A stretch of 64,000 bases of DNA from Neomelitea salexigens DSM 19753 (GTDB taxonomy: Bacteria; Pseudomonadota; Gammaproteobacteria; Pseudomonadales; Spongiibacteraceae). Of the stretch, positions 54,910-64,000 are shown piece after piece (within the stretch, counting starts at the first letter, position 1; each line of letters starts with the position of its first letter). The notes beneath the pieces are model-generated. The model saw only the letters and a list, made by a program, of their open reading frames with translations, did no database searches and was not told where the DNA came from. The stretch spans positions 124,001 to 188,000 of the forward strand of contig NZ_AULP01000004.1 of the NCBI RefSeq assembly GCF_000422345.1, given 5' to 3'. Both the position numbers and the translations under genes were made by a program.

Positions 54910-55581
54910 GTGAAGAAACTCACCCTTCTCGGCCTTGTGACCGTCCTGCTCACCCTCTCTGGCCAACTGTTCGCCGAAACCCGCTACATCAGCGACAAGG
55001 TTTATGTACCACTTCGTGTTGGCGACGGCAGCAAATACCGAATCGTTCATCGCGGCCTACCCAGTGGCACTAAGCTCGAACTCATTACCACCAATGAGAG
55101 CACGGGCTACTCTAAAGTCAAAACAACAAGCGGTACCGAAGGCTGGTTGCCCAGCCACTATCTTGTCGAGGCGCCCGTCGCTCGCACACGCTTAAAAGAA
55201 GCGGAGGCTAAACTCAGCAAGCTCAATGAGGCAAACAAAGCCCTCCGCGAGCAACTCAAAAACACCACGCAAAGCAGTGAGCAGACCGCCTCCATTGTGG
55301 AACAATTAGAACGCGAGAACACCGCCCTCAGCGAGGAGCTGGATGCTATCAAACGCATCTCCGCCAACGCCATTAAACTCGACAGCGACAACCGCCGCCT
55401 GCTTGAGAGCAATCAGATGCTGAGCAGCGAGGTCGATGTGCTTAAAACCGATAACGCCCGCCTGCGTGAAAACAAAGAAAACGAATTTTTCCTAAACGGC
55501 GCTTTCGCTGTGCTTATCGGCGTAATGATCGCTCTTATCGTCCCGCGCATGATGCCTAAGCGTCGCTCCGAATGGGGCTAA
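54910..55581 (+). CDS. SH3-domain, coiled-coil membrane protein (TIGR04211/YgiM-like)
   Basis: 223 residues. Signal peptide (about 1-22, LTLSGQLFA), a bacterial SH3 domain (about 25-85, YVPLRVGDGSKYRIVHRGLP and GTEGWLPSHYL), a long coiled coil (95-195) and one C-terminal transmembrane helix (NGAFAVLIGVMIALIVPRMM). I prefer the GTG at 54910 as the start, with GTGGA upstream, giving a standard signal peptide. It is a periplasmic protein anchored in the inner membrane, probably binding cell wall or envelope partners. Confidence 0.85.
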   Translation: MKKLTLLGLVTVLLTLSGQLFAETRYISDKVYVPLRVGDGSKYRIVHRGLPSGTKLELITTNESTGYSKVKTTSGTEGWLPSHYLVEAPVARTRLKEAEAKLSKLNEANKALREQLKNTTQSSEQTASIVEQLERENTALSEELDAIKRISANAIKLDSDNRRLLESNQMLSSEVDVLKTDNARLRENKENEFFLNGAFAVLIGVMIALIVPRMMPKRRSEWG

Positions 55582-55585
55582 GACG

Positions 55586-56164
55586 ATGCGTATAACTGCT
55601 TTATTATGCCTTTTACTCTCACTGAGCACTGCTCCAGCTCAGGCCGACGACAAGCCCATTGTCACCCTGCACACCAGCAAGGGGGATATCCGCATTGAGT
55701 TGTTGCCAGACCGCGCGCCCATTACCGTGGAAAATTTCCTCAATTACGCGAAAAGCGGTTTTTACGACGGAACCATTTTTCATCGCGTCATTCGCCGCTT
55801 TGTCGTTCAAGGCGGCGGCTTTACAGCGGATATGGTTGAAAAACCCAACGGCGAACCGATTGTTAACGAGTCCAAGGCGAGCCGGCTGAGCAATCAGCGC
55901 TGGACGGTTGCCATGGCGAGAACCGACGACCCGAATAGTGCCCGCTCGCAGTTTTTTATTAACCTGCGAATGAATCTCTCTCTCGACGCACGCATGGGCC
56001 GCGACGGCTACGCGGTGTTCGGCCATGTCATTGATGGTCAGCATGTCGTAAGAGACATTAGCAATGTGCGCACCCAGCGCGTCGGCGACTTTGAGGACGT
56101 GCCCATGGAGCCGATTATTCTGGAGCGAATCAGCATCAGCAAGGCTAGCCCCGCCACTAAATAG
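55586..56164 (+). CDS. Periplasmic cyclophilin-type peptidyl-prolyl isomerase
   Basis: 192 residues with a signal peptide (about 1-20, APAQA). The cyclophilin motifs [21 protein letters not shown], read in pieces, and SQFFIN, with the active-site Arg, are clear. It catalyses cis-trans proline isomerisation of envelope proteins. It resembles E. coli PpiA. It starts 4 bp after the SH3-domain gene, so the pair is probably an operon. A cytoplasmic relative is at 62750-63244. Confidence 0.92.
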   Translation: MRITALLCLLLSLSTAPAQADDKPIVTLHTSKGDIRIELLPDRAPITVENFLNYAKSGFYDGTIFHRVIRRFVVQGGGFTADMVEKPNGEPIVNESKASRLSNQRWTVAMARTDDPNSARSQFFINLRMNLSLDARMGRDGYAVFGHVIDGQHVVRDISNVRTQRVGDFEDVPMEPIILERISISKASPATK

Positions 56165-56176
56165 CCAGAGGCCGCG

Positions 56177-56935
56177 ATGACCGCACTCAGCATCAACCTG
56201 AACAAAATTGCCTTAATCAGAAACTCGCGCGACACCGAGTACCCAAGTGTCATCGAACACGCGAAGCGCTGTATTGCCGCAGGCGCACACGGTATCACCG
56301 TCCACCCTCGCCCCGACCAGCGCCACATACGGGCAGACGACTGCTACGCCTTAGCAGACGTGCTGGACGTGGAGTTTAATATTGAAGGCAACCCGCTGGC
56401 CGCTCCCATGAAAAGCGATCGGACTGGCGTCAGCGACTACCCCGGTTTCATGGAGATCATTCGCCGGACTCGCCCCGCTCAGTGCACCCTGGTGCCGGAC
56501 AACAACAGCCAGCTAACCTCCGACCACGGTTTCGACCTCAAGCGCGACGGAGAAAAAATTGCGCCTATTATCGAAGAGCTTCGTGCAATGGGTGTTCGTG
56601 TCAGCCTGTTTATGGACCCCGATGCCGAACAAATACGCCTAGCCAAAACCTTCGGCGCCGACCGCATCGAGCTGTATACCGGCCCCTATGCCCAAGCCTA
56701 TGGGAGCCCCCAGCAGGAGAACCGCCTCGCCCGTTTCGTCGACGCCAGCCGCGTTGCCGCCGAAAGCGGCTTGGGCCTGAATGCAGGCCACGACCTTAAC
56801 CTGCACAACTTAGCGCTCTTCAAACGCAGCGTGGATCAACTGCTGGAAGTGTCGATCGGTCACGCCTTCACCGTGGACGCTATTGAGCTCGGCCTGGATC
56901 GAGCGATTGCCGCCTACCTGGACTGCCTTCGCTAG
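56177..56935 (+). CDS. pdxJ: Pyridoxine 5'-phosphate synthase PdxJ
   Basis: 252 residues. Conserved active-site segments are INLNKIALIRNSR, TVHPRPDQRHI (His43, Arg45, Arg49, His50), EFNIEGNP and LNAGHDLNLHN. It condenses deoxyxylulose 5-phosphate and 3-amino-2-oxopropyl phosphate in vitamin B6 synthesis. The NLNKIALIRNSR start differs from the usual gamma form (NIDHxATLRNARG) and is like the alphaproteobacterial and Bacteroidetes variety. There is no adjacent acpS or recO. Confidence 0.9.
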   Translation: MTALSINLNKIALIRNSRDTEYPSVIEHAKRCIAAGAHGITVHPRPDQRHIRADDCYALADVLDVEFNIEGNPLAAPMKSDRTGVSDYPGFMEIIRRTRPAQCTLVPDNNSQLTSDHGFDLKRDGEKIAPIIEELRAMGVRVSLFMDPDAEQIRLAKTFGADRIELYTGPYAQAYGSPQQENRLARFVDASRVAAESGLGLNAGHDLNLHNLALFKRSVDQLLEVSIGHAFTVDAIELGLDRAIAAYLDCLR

Positions 56936-57109
56936 AACTGCTCCGCGAGGCGGCGTTATTAGCAGCGCGCAAACACAGGCCGCTGGAACGCCGCCGGGAT
57001 GCCCACCCAAACGCAATAAACAAAGCATCAAAACATAACGCACGAAGACACGACGACCGTCGCGATGCTGTACGGCAAATAATTCGAGGAGAAAATTAAG
57101 ACAATAAGA

Positions 57110-57186
57110 TGGGGTGGCCGACGGGGCTCGAACCCGCGACAACAGGAATCACAATCCTGGACTCTACCAACTGAGCTACGGCCACC
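57110..57186 (-). tRNA. tRNA-His (GTG)
   Basis: Full cloverleaf in 77 bases including encoded CCA. The anticodon arm CAGGA-TTGTGAT-TCCTG gives anticodon GTG; the extra 5' G (G-1) opposite C73 fits tRNA-His; the T-arm GTTCGAGCC is normal. Last gene of the three-tRNA unit. Confidence 0.97.
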
Positions 57187-57209
57187 ATAACGTATGACTT
57201 GACCTGTAA

Positions 57210-57286
<77 letters not shown>

Positions 57287-57310
57287 AAAAAGCGTCAAGA
57301 GTTGACGAAA

Positions 57311-57387
57311 TGGTCGGGGTAGAGAGATTCGAACTCCCGACATCCTGCTCCCAAAGCAGGCGCGCTACCAGACTGCGCTATACCCCG
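57311..57387 (-). tRNA. tRNA-Pro (TGG)
   Basis: Cloverleaf of 77 bases with encoded CCA. The anticodon arm CCTGC-TTTGGGA-GCAGG gives anticodon TGG. First gene of the Pro-Arg-His unit, about 38 bp downstream of its promoter. Confidence 0.97.
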
Positions 57388-57425
57388 AAACATGTGTAAC
57401 TCATGCCCCCTTACAGGAGCTGCGC

Positions 57426-57454
57426 ATGATACGCAGACACCTCTGAGGCGTCAA
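57426..57454 (-). promoter_or_regulatory. Promoter of the tRNA-Pro-Arg-His operon
   Basis: TTGACG (57449-57454) and TATCAT (57426-57431) are 17 bp apart on the minus strand. The discriminator GCGCAGC is GC-rich, typical of stringently controlled stable-RNA promoters. Confidence 0.88.
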
Positions 57455-57553
57455 CAATTTTAGAAAAAAAACTTACGACTTTATTGGCCAGTGCATTTTC
57501 GGCGTGCGACAATAACAGCTTATTTTCAATCATCTTTTTCGGAGACAACCGGG

Positions 57554-58399
57554 ATGGCGGCACAAATTCTGGACGGCAAGGCACTGGCGGCAAGCTGGGA
57601 ACAACAGCTTTCAACTCGAGTGGCAGCACTCAAAGAAAAGTCCGGTGGCAAAACCCCCATTCTGGCGACGATTTTGGTTGGCGACGACCCCGCCTCTGCG
57701 ACGTACGTAAAGATGAAAGGCAACGCCTGCAGACGCGTCGGCATGGACTCCATGGCCGTTGAGCTACCCTCCTCCACGACCACCGAGCAGTTGCTGGCAA
57801 AGATCGACGAACTGAATAACGACAGCAATGTGCACGGCATCCTCCTTCAACACCCCGTGCCCGCCCAAATTGATGAGCGCGCCTGTTTTGACGCTATCGC
57901 CTTGCATAAAGATGTCGACGGCGTCACCTGCCTGGGCTTCGGCCGCATGGCAATGGGCGAAGACGCCTACGGCTGCGCCACTCCCAAAGGCATCATGCGC
58001 CTGTTGGAGCACTACAAGATTGATATCGAAGGCAAGCACGCTGTTGTCGTTGGCCGCAGCGCGATTCTTGGCAAGCCCATGGCAATGATGTTGCTGGAAG
58101 CCAATGCCACAGTCACCATTTGCCACTCCCGAACGCAAAATTTACCCGCGCTGATCAAGCAGGCCGATATTCTCGTCGGCGCCGTGGGCAAACCGGAGTT
58201 TATTAAAGCTGAGTGGGTGAAAGATGGCGCTGTTGTCGTCGATGCCGGTTACCACCCAGGCGGCGTTGGCGATATTGAGCTCGCCCCGCTGCACGAGCGC
58301 GCAAGTGCCATTACTCCGGTACCGGGCGGTGTTGGCCCCATGACCATTAACACCCTCATATTCCAAAGCGTCGATTCAGGCGAGAAAGCACTGGCCTAA
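57554..58399 (+). CDS. folD: Methylenetetrahydrofolate dehydrogenase/cyclohydrolase
   Basis: 281 residues. The active-site YVKMK (Tyr51, Lys55), the NADP-binding [17 protein letters not shown] and the C-terminal [13 protein letters not shown] are diagnostic. It interconverts methylene-THF, methenyl-THF and 10-formyl-THF. The start is the ATG at 57554-57556 with GGAG upstream; the frame extends to 57491 but has no support. It is divergent from the tRNA operon, as in Pseudomonas. Confidence 0.97.
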   Translation: MAAQILDGKALAASWEQQLSTRVAALKEKSGGKTPILATILVGDDPASATYVKMKGNACRRVGMDSMAVELPSSTTTEQLLAKIDELNNDSNVHGILLQHPVPAQIDERACFDAIALHKDVDGVTCLGFGRMAMGEDAYGCATPKGIMRLLEHYKIDIEGKHAVVVGRSAILGKPMAMMLLEANATVTICHSRTQNLPALIKQADILVGAVGKPEFIKAEWVKDGAVVVDAGYHPGGVGDIELAPLHERASAITPVPGGVGPMTINTLIFQSVDSGEKALA

Positions 58400-58408
58400 G
58401 GCGACTCC

Positions 58409-59065
58409 GTGGCAAAACGACAACGCAAGCCCAAGGTTATTGGCCCGGGGCAGAAAGCAGCACGCGGTATTTTAATCGGTTTTATGCACGGGTTATTTTT
58501 GTTGACGCGCAGCGTGCGCTTTCGCAATAAACCCAGCATTGAAACGCCGTGCGTAATCGCGGTGTTTCACGACGAGCTACTGCCGCTGTGCAAGTACTTT
58601 GCACACAGCAATGCCAGCACGATCGCCTCGCAGAATCACTTTGGCTATGCCATCGGTAAAGCCCTGGAGCGCTACGGTTACCAAGTGGCACTCGGCTCAC
58701 CGAGCCGCGGCGGCCGAGATGCGTTTTTCCAGCTGTTGCGACGAAGTAAAACGGCATCGGTAACGGTATTCACGGTAGACGGCTCTCGCGGCCCACGCCA
58801 CGAAATGAAAGCCGGTGCGGTAGCACTCGCGAGAAAGACCGGGCTCCCACTCTACTTAATGCGCGTGGATTACAAAGGCTGGCGCATTCAATCAACATGG
58901 GACAAATTCAAGGTTCCCCTGCCCTTTACTTCGGTGACATTCCATAACGAGCGCTTCCCGCTTGAAGATTATTCGGCGGACACCGATGTGGACGCGATCA
59001 CTAAAGTCGCCGAGCGCCGGTTGCAAGGGCTGCTGGCCGACGACTACCAGCAAGAGAAGGTATAG
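58409..59065 (+). CDS. DUF374-type lysophospholipid acyltransferase
   Basis: 218 residues. AVFHDELLPLCKYF, LGSPSRGGRDAFFQLL and VFTVDGSRGPRHEMKAGAVA match the DUF374 acyltransferase family related to lipid A and glycerolipid acyltransferases. The HxxxxD site is replaced by HDE, as usual for DUF374. Start GTG at 58409. Probably at the inner face of the inner membrane; the acyl acceptor is unknown. It lies 9 bp after folD and 2 bp before the VanZ gene. Confidence 0.85.
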   Translation: MAKRQRKPKVIGPGQKAARGILIGFMHGLFLLTRSVRFRNKPSIETPCVIAVFHDELLPLCKYFAHSNASTIASQNHFGYAIGKALERYGYQVALGSPSRGGRDAFFQLLRRSKTASVTVFTVDGSRGPRHEMKAGAVALARKTGLPLYLMRVDYKGWRIQSTWDKFKVPLPFTSVTFHNERFPLEDYSADTDVDAITKVAERRLQGLLADDYQQEKV

Positions 59066-59067
59066 CC

Positions 59068-59433
59068 ATGTGGCTTAAGCGCTGGCAGCAATGGCTGCTG
59101 CTATCCGTGTACGCCGCTGTCATCACCGCCCTATCGCTAACACCCGCAAGCACCATGCCGGACATCACGCTCTGGGACAAAGCCCAACACTTCATTGCCT
59201 ACGCGGTGTTTATGGGCTTCGCCTATCCGGTCGCCAACACCCTGCAAGGACGCCTGCTATTCGCCATCGCGATTATTCTCTATAGCGCCGCCATGGAATA
59301 CGGCCAATCCTGGATGCCCGGCCGCGCGCCATCAGGCGGCGACCTGCTTGCCAACAGCCTCGGCGTGATTATTGCCTTTGCAGCAATGAGCGCGGTTGGC
59401 GCAATGATTAAACGCCGACGTCGGCGAGCTTAG
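59068..59433 (+). CDS. VanZ family membrane protein
   Basis: 121 residues with three or four hydrophobic helices. The VanZ pattern is seen in [34 protein letters not shown], then [20 protein letters not shown]. VanZ-like proteins are widespread and of unclear function (teicoplanin resistance in Enterococcus). The C-terminus is RRRRRA. Its TAG overlaps the cysS stop by 4 bp (59430-59433). Confidence 0.88.
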   Translation: MWLKRWQQWLLLSVYAAVITALSLTPASTMPDITLWDKAQHFIAYAVFMGFAYPVANTLQGRLLFAIAIILYSAAMEYGQSWMPGRAPSGGDLLANSLGVIIAFAAMSAVGAMIKRRRRRA

Positions 59434-60827
59434 GCCCGCCGCCAGGTCGTCCCCTCGCGACTGTCTTCCAGCACCACACCACCTTCAAGCAGTTGAGCAC
59501 GAATACCGTCGGCGCGAGCAAAATCCCGGTCCTTCTTGGCCTGCACTCGCTCGGCGATCAGAGATTCAATCTCCTCGGCACTCAATTCACCGGCACTGCC
59601 TGCCTGCAGGAAGGCCTCTGCCTCGCAACCCAGGATGCCCAGTATCGCGCCGAGCGAACGCAGCAGCGCCGCCTGTTCCGTCACTGCTGCGTCCTCGCCA
59701 GCTGCGCGGGCGTTGTTGAGCTCGCGCACCAGGTCAAATAGCACGGCCAGCGCTTCCGGTGCTGCAAAGTCATCACTCATGGCCGCATCAAAGCGCTGCA
59801 CATAGCGGTTGTCCGCTGGCAATTCGTTGTATGGCGTTACCGGCTCGAGGGGCAGCCCTTTCAAGGCGTGGTAGAAGCGCTCGAGATTTTGCCTGGCGAT
59901 TTGCAGGTTATCCTCGGAGTAGTTGATGGCACTGCGGTAGTGACTGGAGATCAGAAAATAGCGCACCACCTCCGGGTGATATTTGTCGAGAATTTCCCGA
60001 ATGGTGAAGAAGTTACCCAGTGACTTGGACATTTTTTCGTTGTCCACACGCACGGCCCCTGCATGCATCCAGGTGTTCGCATAGGGCTTGCCAGTAGCCG
60101 CCTCAGACTGCGCGATTTCGTTCTCATGGTGGGGGAAAACCAAATCCGGGCCACCGCCGTGAATATCAAAATTATCGCCAAGGCAGCAGGTAGACATCGC
60201 CGAGCACTCGATGTGCCAACCGGGGCGCCCCTCTCCCCAGGGTGACGGCCAGCTGACTTCGCCGCGTTTTGCGGCCTTCCACAGCGCAAAATCGCGGGGG
60301 TCTTCCTTGGCCTCGTCAACCGCTATTCGCGCCCCCGACAACAATTCATCCGGCTTCTTACCGGATAGCTTGCCGTAGCCCTCGAAGCGACTCACACGAT
60401 AGTAAACATCGCCGTTGTCTGCCGCGTAGGCAAAACCGCGCTCGATCAACTGCGTGATCATTGCCAGAATATCTTCTATATGCCCAGTCGCTCGCGGCTC
60501 GGCATCGGGAGGCGCAATACCCAGCCGCTCCGCATCTTCGTGCATGGCCGCTATAAAACGCTCGGTCAATGCGGTGTAAGCTTCACCGTTTTCGTCTGCG
60601 CGGCGAAGGATCTTGTCGTCGATGTCGGTGATGTTGCGCACATAAGTCAGCTCATAACCCTTGGCGCGCAAATAGCGGCTGATCACATCAAAGGCCACCA
60701 ACACCCGCGCGTGCCCCAAATGGCAATAGTCGTAGACGGTCATGCCGCAAACGTACATCTTCACTTTGCCAGCGTCGATCGGTGTGAACGCTTCTTTCTT
60801 GCGACTCAGGGTGTTGTATATCTGCAT
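59430..60827 (-). CDS. cysS: Cysteinyl-tRNA synthetase
   Basis: 465 residues (E. coli 461). Class I synthetase with the Zn-binding Cys of [17 protein letters not shown], its HIGH-like HLGH, the KMSKSLGN signature, and the C-terminal anticodon domain. It charges tRNA-Cys. Monocistronic; the spacer to glnS is 95 bp. Convergent with the VanZ gene, with stops overlapping by four bases. Confidence 0.97.
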   Translation of the reverse strand: MQIYNTLSRKKEAFTPIDAGKVKMYVCGMTVYDYCHLGHARVLVAFDVISRYLRAKGYELTYVRNITDIDDKILRRADENGEAYTALTERFIAAMHEDAERLGIAPPDAEPRATGHIEDILAMITQLIERGFAYAADNGDVYYRVSRFEGYGKLSGKKPDELLSGARIAVDEAKEDPRDFALWKAAKRGEVSWPSPWGEGRPGWHIECSAMSTCCLGDNFDIHGGGPDLVFPHHENEIAQSEAATGKPYANTWMHAGAVRVDNEKMSKSLGNFFTIREILDKYHPEVVRYFLISSHYRSAINYSEDNLQIARQNLERFYHALKGLPLEPVTPYNELPADNRYVQRFDAAMSDDFAAPEALAVLFDLVRELNNARAAGEDAAVTEQAALLRSLGAILGILGCEAEAFLQAGSAGELSAEEIESLIAERVQAKKDRDFARADGIRAQLLEGGVVLEDSREGTTWRRA

Positions 60828-60922
60828 ACTGATGCTTTCGCTTATTCCGTCGGCGCCTTGACGGGCGCCGAGTATCTATTTAAGGGTAGTGACTATTAAA
60901 GCGTAGTGCCTATGTGGTGGCC

Positions 60923-62599
60923 TCAGGCCTCCGCCTTACCCCAACTATCGCGCAGCGCAATGGTGCGGTTGAATACGGGCTGCTCCGCCGAGTGCTCGTG
61001 ACGGTCGGCAACGAAATAGCCGGTGCGCTCAAATTGGAAGCGGCTTTCCGGCGCGCAATTGGCCAAGCCCGGCTCTATCCAGCAGCCTTCCACAACACTG
61101 AATGAGTCGGGGTTAACATGCTCCAAGAAGTCTTCACCGCCGCGATCCGGTGAGGCGTGGTTAAAGAGCCGGTCATAAATGCGAACCGTCGCCCGACGGC
61201 CTTCACTGGCAGAAACCCAGTGAATCACCCCCTTGGGTTTTACGCCATCACTGGGGTCTGCACCGAGAGTGTCTGGGTCATAGCTGCAGTGAACTTCAAC
61301 AATATTGCCCTGCTCGTCTTTGACCACCTGCTCAGCGAGCAGCACATAGGCATTGCGCAAGCGGACTTTTTTACCGAGCACCAGCCGCTTGAACTTCTTG
61401 TTCGCCTCTTCGCGGAAGTCATCACGCTCGATGTAAACCTCCCGCGTAAACGGTAACTGGCGCTCACCCAGGTCATCGCGATTAGGGTGGCCCGGTGCAC
61501 CAAGCTGTTCCACCTGGCTCTGCGGGTAATTATGAATAACCAGCTTTAGCGGATCCATCACACACATTGCGCGCGGCGCATTTTTATCGAGGTCATCGCG
61601 GATCGCGTGCTCAAGCATCGCCATGTCGACAATTCCCTCACTGCGGGCCACACCCACCATTTCGCAAAAATGGCGCAGCGCTGCGGGCGTAAAGCCACGA
61701 CGACGCATCCCGGCAATAGTTGGCATGCGCGGGTCATCCCAGCCAGCAACAACATTCTCGTCAACCAGTGCTTTCAACTTGCGCTTGCTGGTAACGGTGT
61801 AATTGATGTTCAGACGCGCAAATTCATACTGCTTGGGCTCGGCTGGCACCGGCAGATTTTCTATAAACCATTCGTACAGCGGGCGGTGATCTTCAAACTC
61901 CAAGGTGCAGATAGAGTGCGTAATCCCCTCAATGGCATCGGACTGACCGTGGGTGAAATCGTAGGTGGGATAAATGCACCACTTATCGCCTGTTTGGTGG
62001 TGGGTCTGCTTGCGAATGCGGTAAATGATCGGGTCGCGCAAATTGATATTCGGCGCTGACATATCGATTTTGGCGCGCAGCACTTTCGCGCCCTCTTCGT
62101 ACTCACCGTTGCGCATCGCCTCGAACTCAGCGAGGTTCTCTTCAGGGCTGCGCTCGCGAAAGGGGCTGTTTCGGCCCGGCTCAGTTAACGTGCCGCGATA
62201 CTCTCGCGCCTGCTCTGCGCTAAGTTCGCACACGTATGCCTTACCGGCGTTGATCAATGCCACCGCGTACTCGTAGAGCGTGTCAAAATAATCAGAGGCA
62301 TAGCGTACTGGCCCCGCCCACTGATAGCCCAGCCACTGAATATCTTCCTGAATAGCATCGATGTAGGCCTGCTCTTCCTTGGCAGGGTTGGTGTCGTCGA
62401 AACGTAAATGACACTGGCCGCCAAAGTACTCGGCCAGACCAAAGTTCAAGCAAATCGACTTGGCGTGACCAATATGTAAAAAGCCATTGGGCTCCGGAGG
62501 GAATCGGGTGACCAGTGAACCACTCAGGCGGCCTTCCTCGATATCCTTGCGGATGATGCCGCGCAAAAAGTTATTACCAGTGACGTCTTGTTCACTCAT
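60923..62599 (-). CDS. glnS: Glutaminyl-tRNA synthetase
   Basis: 558 residues (E. coli 554). [20 protein letters not shown], read in pieces, holds the HIGH motif; [16 protein letters not shown] holds the KMSKS-like loop. It charges tRNA-Gln with glutamine, so no amidotransferase route is needed for Gln. The start is the ATG at 62597-62599; the frame runs on to 62692 without support. Divergent from ppiB. Confidence 0.97.
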   Translation of the reverse strand: MSEQDVTGNNFLRGIIRKDIEEGRLSGSLVTRFPPEPNGFLHIGHAKSICLNFGLAEYFGGQCHLRFDDTNPAKEEQAYIDAIQEDIQWLGYQWAGPVRYASDYFDTLYEYAVALINAGKAYVCELSAEQAREYRGTLTEPGRNSPFRERSPEENLAEFEAMRNGEYEEGAKVLRAKIDMSAPNINLRDPIIYRIRKQTHHQTGDKWCIYPTYDFTHGQSDAIEGITHSICTLEFEDHRPLYEWFIENLPVPAEPKQYEFARLNINYTVTSKRKLKALVDENVVAGWDDPRMPTIAGMRRRGFTPAALRHFCEMVGVARSEGIVDMAMLEHAIRDDLDKNAPRAMCVMDPLKLVIHNYPQSQVEQLGAPGHPNRDDLGERQLPFTREVYIERDDFREEANKKFKRLVLGKKVRLRNAYVLLAEQVVKDEQGNIVEVHCSYDPDTLGADPSDGVKPKGVIHWVSASEGRRATVRIYDRLFNHASPDRGGEDFLEHVNPDSFSVVEGCWIEPGLANCAPESRFQFERTGYFVADRHEHSAEQPVFNRTIALRDSWGKAEA

Positions 62600-62749
62600 T
62601 GAATCGCATATCTCTTGGTTTATTGCGCCAGTGACAGGCGCACGATGCATAAAGGTTGTCGACGGCAAACGTAGGCCCGGTTTCGCCGCCAATACAAAAA
62701 CCGTATTATAGCGGCTTTAATTTCGGCTTATAAGCGAGAATCAACGCAA

Positions 62750-63244
62750 ATGGTTATCTTTAAAACAAATTTTGGTGACATCAAGATCGAACTCGACTTC
62801 GAAAACGCGCCCAAGACCGCAGAAAATTTTAAGCAGTACGTTGAGGAAGGCTTTTACGACGGCACCATCTTCCACCGCGTTATCGACGGTTTTATGATTC
62901 AAGGCGGCGGTTTCGAGCCCGGCATGAAGCAAAAAGCAACCCGCGAGCCCATTGAAAACGAGGCAGACAACGGCCTCAAAAACACCGTCGGCACCCTGGC
63001 AATGGCACGCACCATGGATCCACACTCTGCCAGCGCTCAATTCTTTATCAATGTGAAAGACAACGACTTCCTGAACCACAGCGGCAAAAACATGCAGGGC
63101 TGGGGCTACGCGGTATTTGGCAAAGTCAGCGAAGGTATGGACGTGGTTGAAAAAATTAAAGCGGTACGCACTACCAGCGCCGCGGGTCATCAAGACGTTC
63201 CCGCTGAAGACGTGATCATCGAAAAAGCGGAGTGGCAAGGCTAG
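62750..63244 (+). CDS. ppiB: Peptidyl-prolyl cis-trans isomerase B (cytoplasmic cyclophilin)
   Basis: 164 residues, all cyclophilin domain, no signal peptide. [21 protein letters not shown] (read in pieces), [10 protein letters not shown] and [16 protein letters not shown] carry the active-site Arg and Phe residues. It speeds proline isomerisation in the cytosol. It is 3 bp upstream of lpxH, the same pair as in Pseudomonas. Confidence 0.96.
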   Translation: MVIFKTNFGDIKIELDFENAPKTAENFKQYVEEGFYDGTIFHRVIDGFMIQGGGFEPGMKQKATREPIENEADNGLKNTVGTLAMARTMDPHSASAQFFINVKDNDFLNHSGKNMQGWGYAVFGKVSEGMDVVEKIKAVRTTSAAGHQDVPAEDVIIEKAEWQG

Positions 63245-63247
63245 GCT

Positions 63248-63970
63248 ATGCGCAGTCTGTTTATTTCAGACTTGCACCTAGACGAGCAGCGCCCGGATAT
63301 CACCCGGGCGTTCTGCCAGTTTTTGCAAGACGACGCCTCCCAGGCGAACGCGCTCTACATTCTTGGCGACTTCTTTGAGAGCTGGCTGGGCGACGATGAC
63401 AGTAGCCCCCTCATTGAACAGGTCAAAACCGCCCTCCTCGAACTCAGCAATACCGGCTGCCAAGTGTATTTTATGCACGGCAATCGCGACTTCTTAGTCG
63501 GTGATGCATTTTGCCAAGCGGTCTCGGCAACACGCCTCGACGACCCCTGCGTGATCGACTTACTCGGCGAACCCACGCTGTTGATGCATGGCGATAGCCT
63601 TTGCACTGGCGACACCGAATATATGCAGTTTCGGGCAATGGCTCGCTCGCCAGAGTGGCAGGCACAGGTGTTAAGCAAAAGCCTAAGCGAGCGCCGCGCC
63701 CTCGCCAAACAGCTGCGCGCCGCCAGCAGTGAAGCCAATAGCAACAAGGCCGAAGATATCATGGACGTCACGCCCTCAGAGGTAGAACGCATCATGACCC
63801 AGCATCATTGCCAGCGACTGATTCACGGCCACACTCATCGTCCCGCGCGACATGCATTTACCCTGAACAATAAGCCAGCCGAACGCATCGTACTCGGCGA
63901 CTGGCACCGCCAGGGCTGGGTGCTCGATTGCCGGGATAACGAGATCGCGCTTCGCGCCTTCGACATTTAA
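63248..63970 (+). CDS. lpxH: UDP-2,3-diacylglucosamine diphosphatase
   Basis: 240 residues. Calcineurin-like motifs SDLHLDE, GDFFESWLGDD, HGNRDF, MHGDSLCTGD and HGHTHRPA form the two-Mn site. It cleaves UDP-2,3-diacylglucosamine to lipid X in lipid A synthesis at the inner membrane. Three bp downstream of ppiB; its stop is 30 bp from the window end. Confidence 0.97.
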   Translation: MRSLFISDLHLDEQRPDITRAFCQFLQDDASQANALYILGDFFESWLGDDDSSPLIEQVKTALLELSNTGCQVYFMHGNRDFLVGDAFCQAVSATRLDDPCVIDLLGEPTLLMHGDSLCTGDTEYMQFRAMARSPEWQAQVLSKSLSERRALAKQLRAASSEANSNKAEDIMDVTPSEVERIMTQHHCQRLIHGHTHRPARHAFTLNNKPAERIVLGDWHRQGWVLDCRDNEIALRAFDI

Positions 63971-64000
63971 ATTACGCACCAATTTTGGGCGCTCGCAAGA

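Noticed and set aside
61607-62059. 150-codon plus-strand frame opposite glnS
   Set aside because: Shadow frame; glnS is certain.

Overview
This window is chromosomal core genome from a Gram-negative gammaproteobacterium. The proteins and gene order resemble the Pseudomonas/Cellvibrionales side of the class, and a marine Spongiibacteraceae-like organism is my best guess (inference; no 16S rRNA is present). Support includes a complete gamma-type TCA cluster, the block lpxH-ppiB-glnS-cysS-folD-tRNAs known from Pseudomonas, rmf, rlmKL, scpAB-rluB next to yciO/yciV-type genes, and a PstC/PstA pair with large periplasmic insertions. I see no phage, insertion sequence, CRISPR array, integrase or toxin cluster.

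Layout. 0-4.6 kb: the 5' end of gpsA, htpG with a near-perfect heat-shock (sigma-32) promoter, and a TetR regulator with an AidB-type acyl-CoA dehydrogenase. 4.6-17.7 kb: TCA cycle, with sdhCDAB-sucAB-lpd-sucCD on the minus strand and gltA divergent on the plus strand. 17.7-29.2 kb: mixed housekeeping genes (SDR, DUF2789, CinA, SRPBCC, a B12-binding radical SAM protein of unknown function, HIT, TmcA, DUF2288, an RluA-type pseudouridine synthase, FimV). 29.2-32.5 kb: an intergenic DnaA-box cluster, an MFS transporter and an AbgT transporter. 32.5-41.4 kb: the phosphate regulon phoBR-pstSCAB-phoU, with Pho boxes before phoB and pstS. 41.4-49.8 kb: purU, qmcA/nfeD, ygiQ, a cold-shock gene, a PagL-like outer-membrane protein, rlmKL and rmf. 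49.8-57 kb: rluB-scpB-scpA-yciO-rnm, a VC0807-type membrane protein, yciI, an SH3-domain protein, a periplasmic cyclophilin and an unusual pdxJ. 57-64 kb: tRNA-Pro/Arg/His, folD, an acyltransferase, VanZ, cysS, glnS, ppiB and lpxH.

How the parts work together. SdhCDAB, SucAB-Lpd, SucCD and GltA make up much of the oxidative TCA cycle, and the palindromes in the gltA-sdhC and sdhB-sucA spacers suggest coordinated control. PhoB/PhoR sense and respond to phosphate limitation, PstSCAB imports phosphate, and PhoU restrains signalling. Both Pho boxes sit exactly 10 bp from a good -10 element. A hairpin with a U-run between pstS and pstC would favour PstS over the membrane components.

I did not find an obviously new multi-gene system. 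The items most worth a second look are the DnaA-box array at 29.44-29.48 kb, the CxxxCxFCxWG cobalamin radical SAM protein, the in-frame hexanucleotide microsatellite in scpB, the NLNK-type PdxJ, the large PstC/PstA periplasmic domains, and several intergenic palindromes around the TCA genes.
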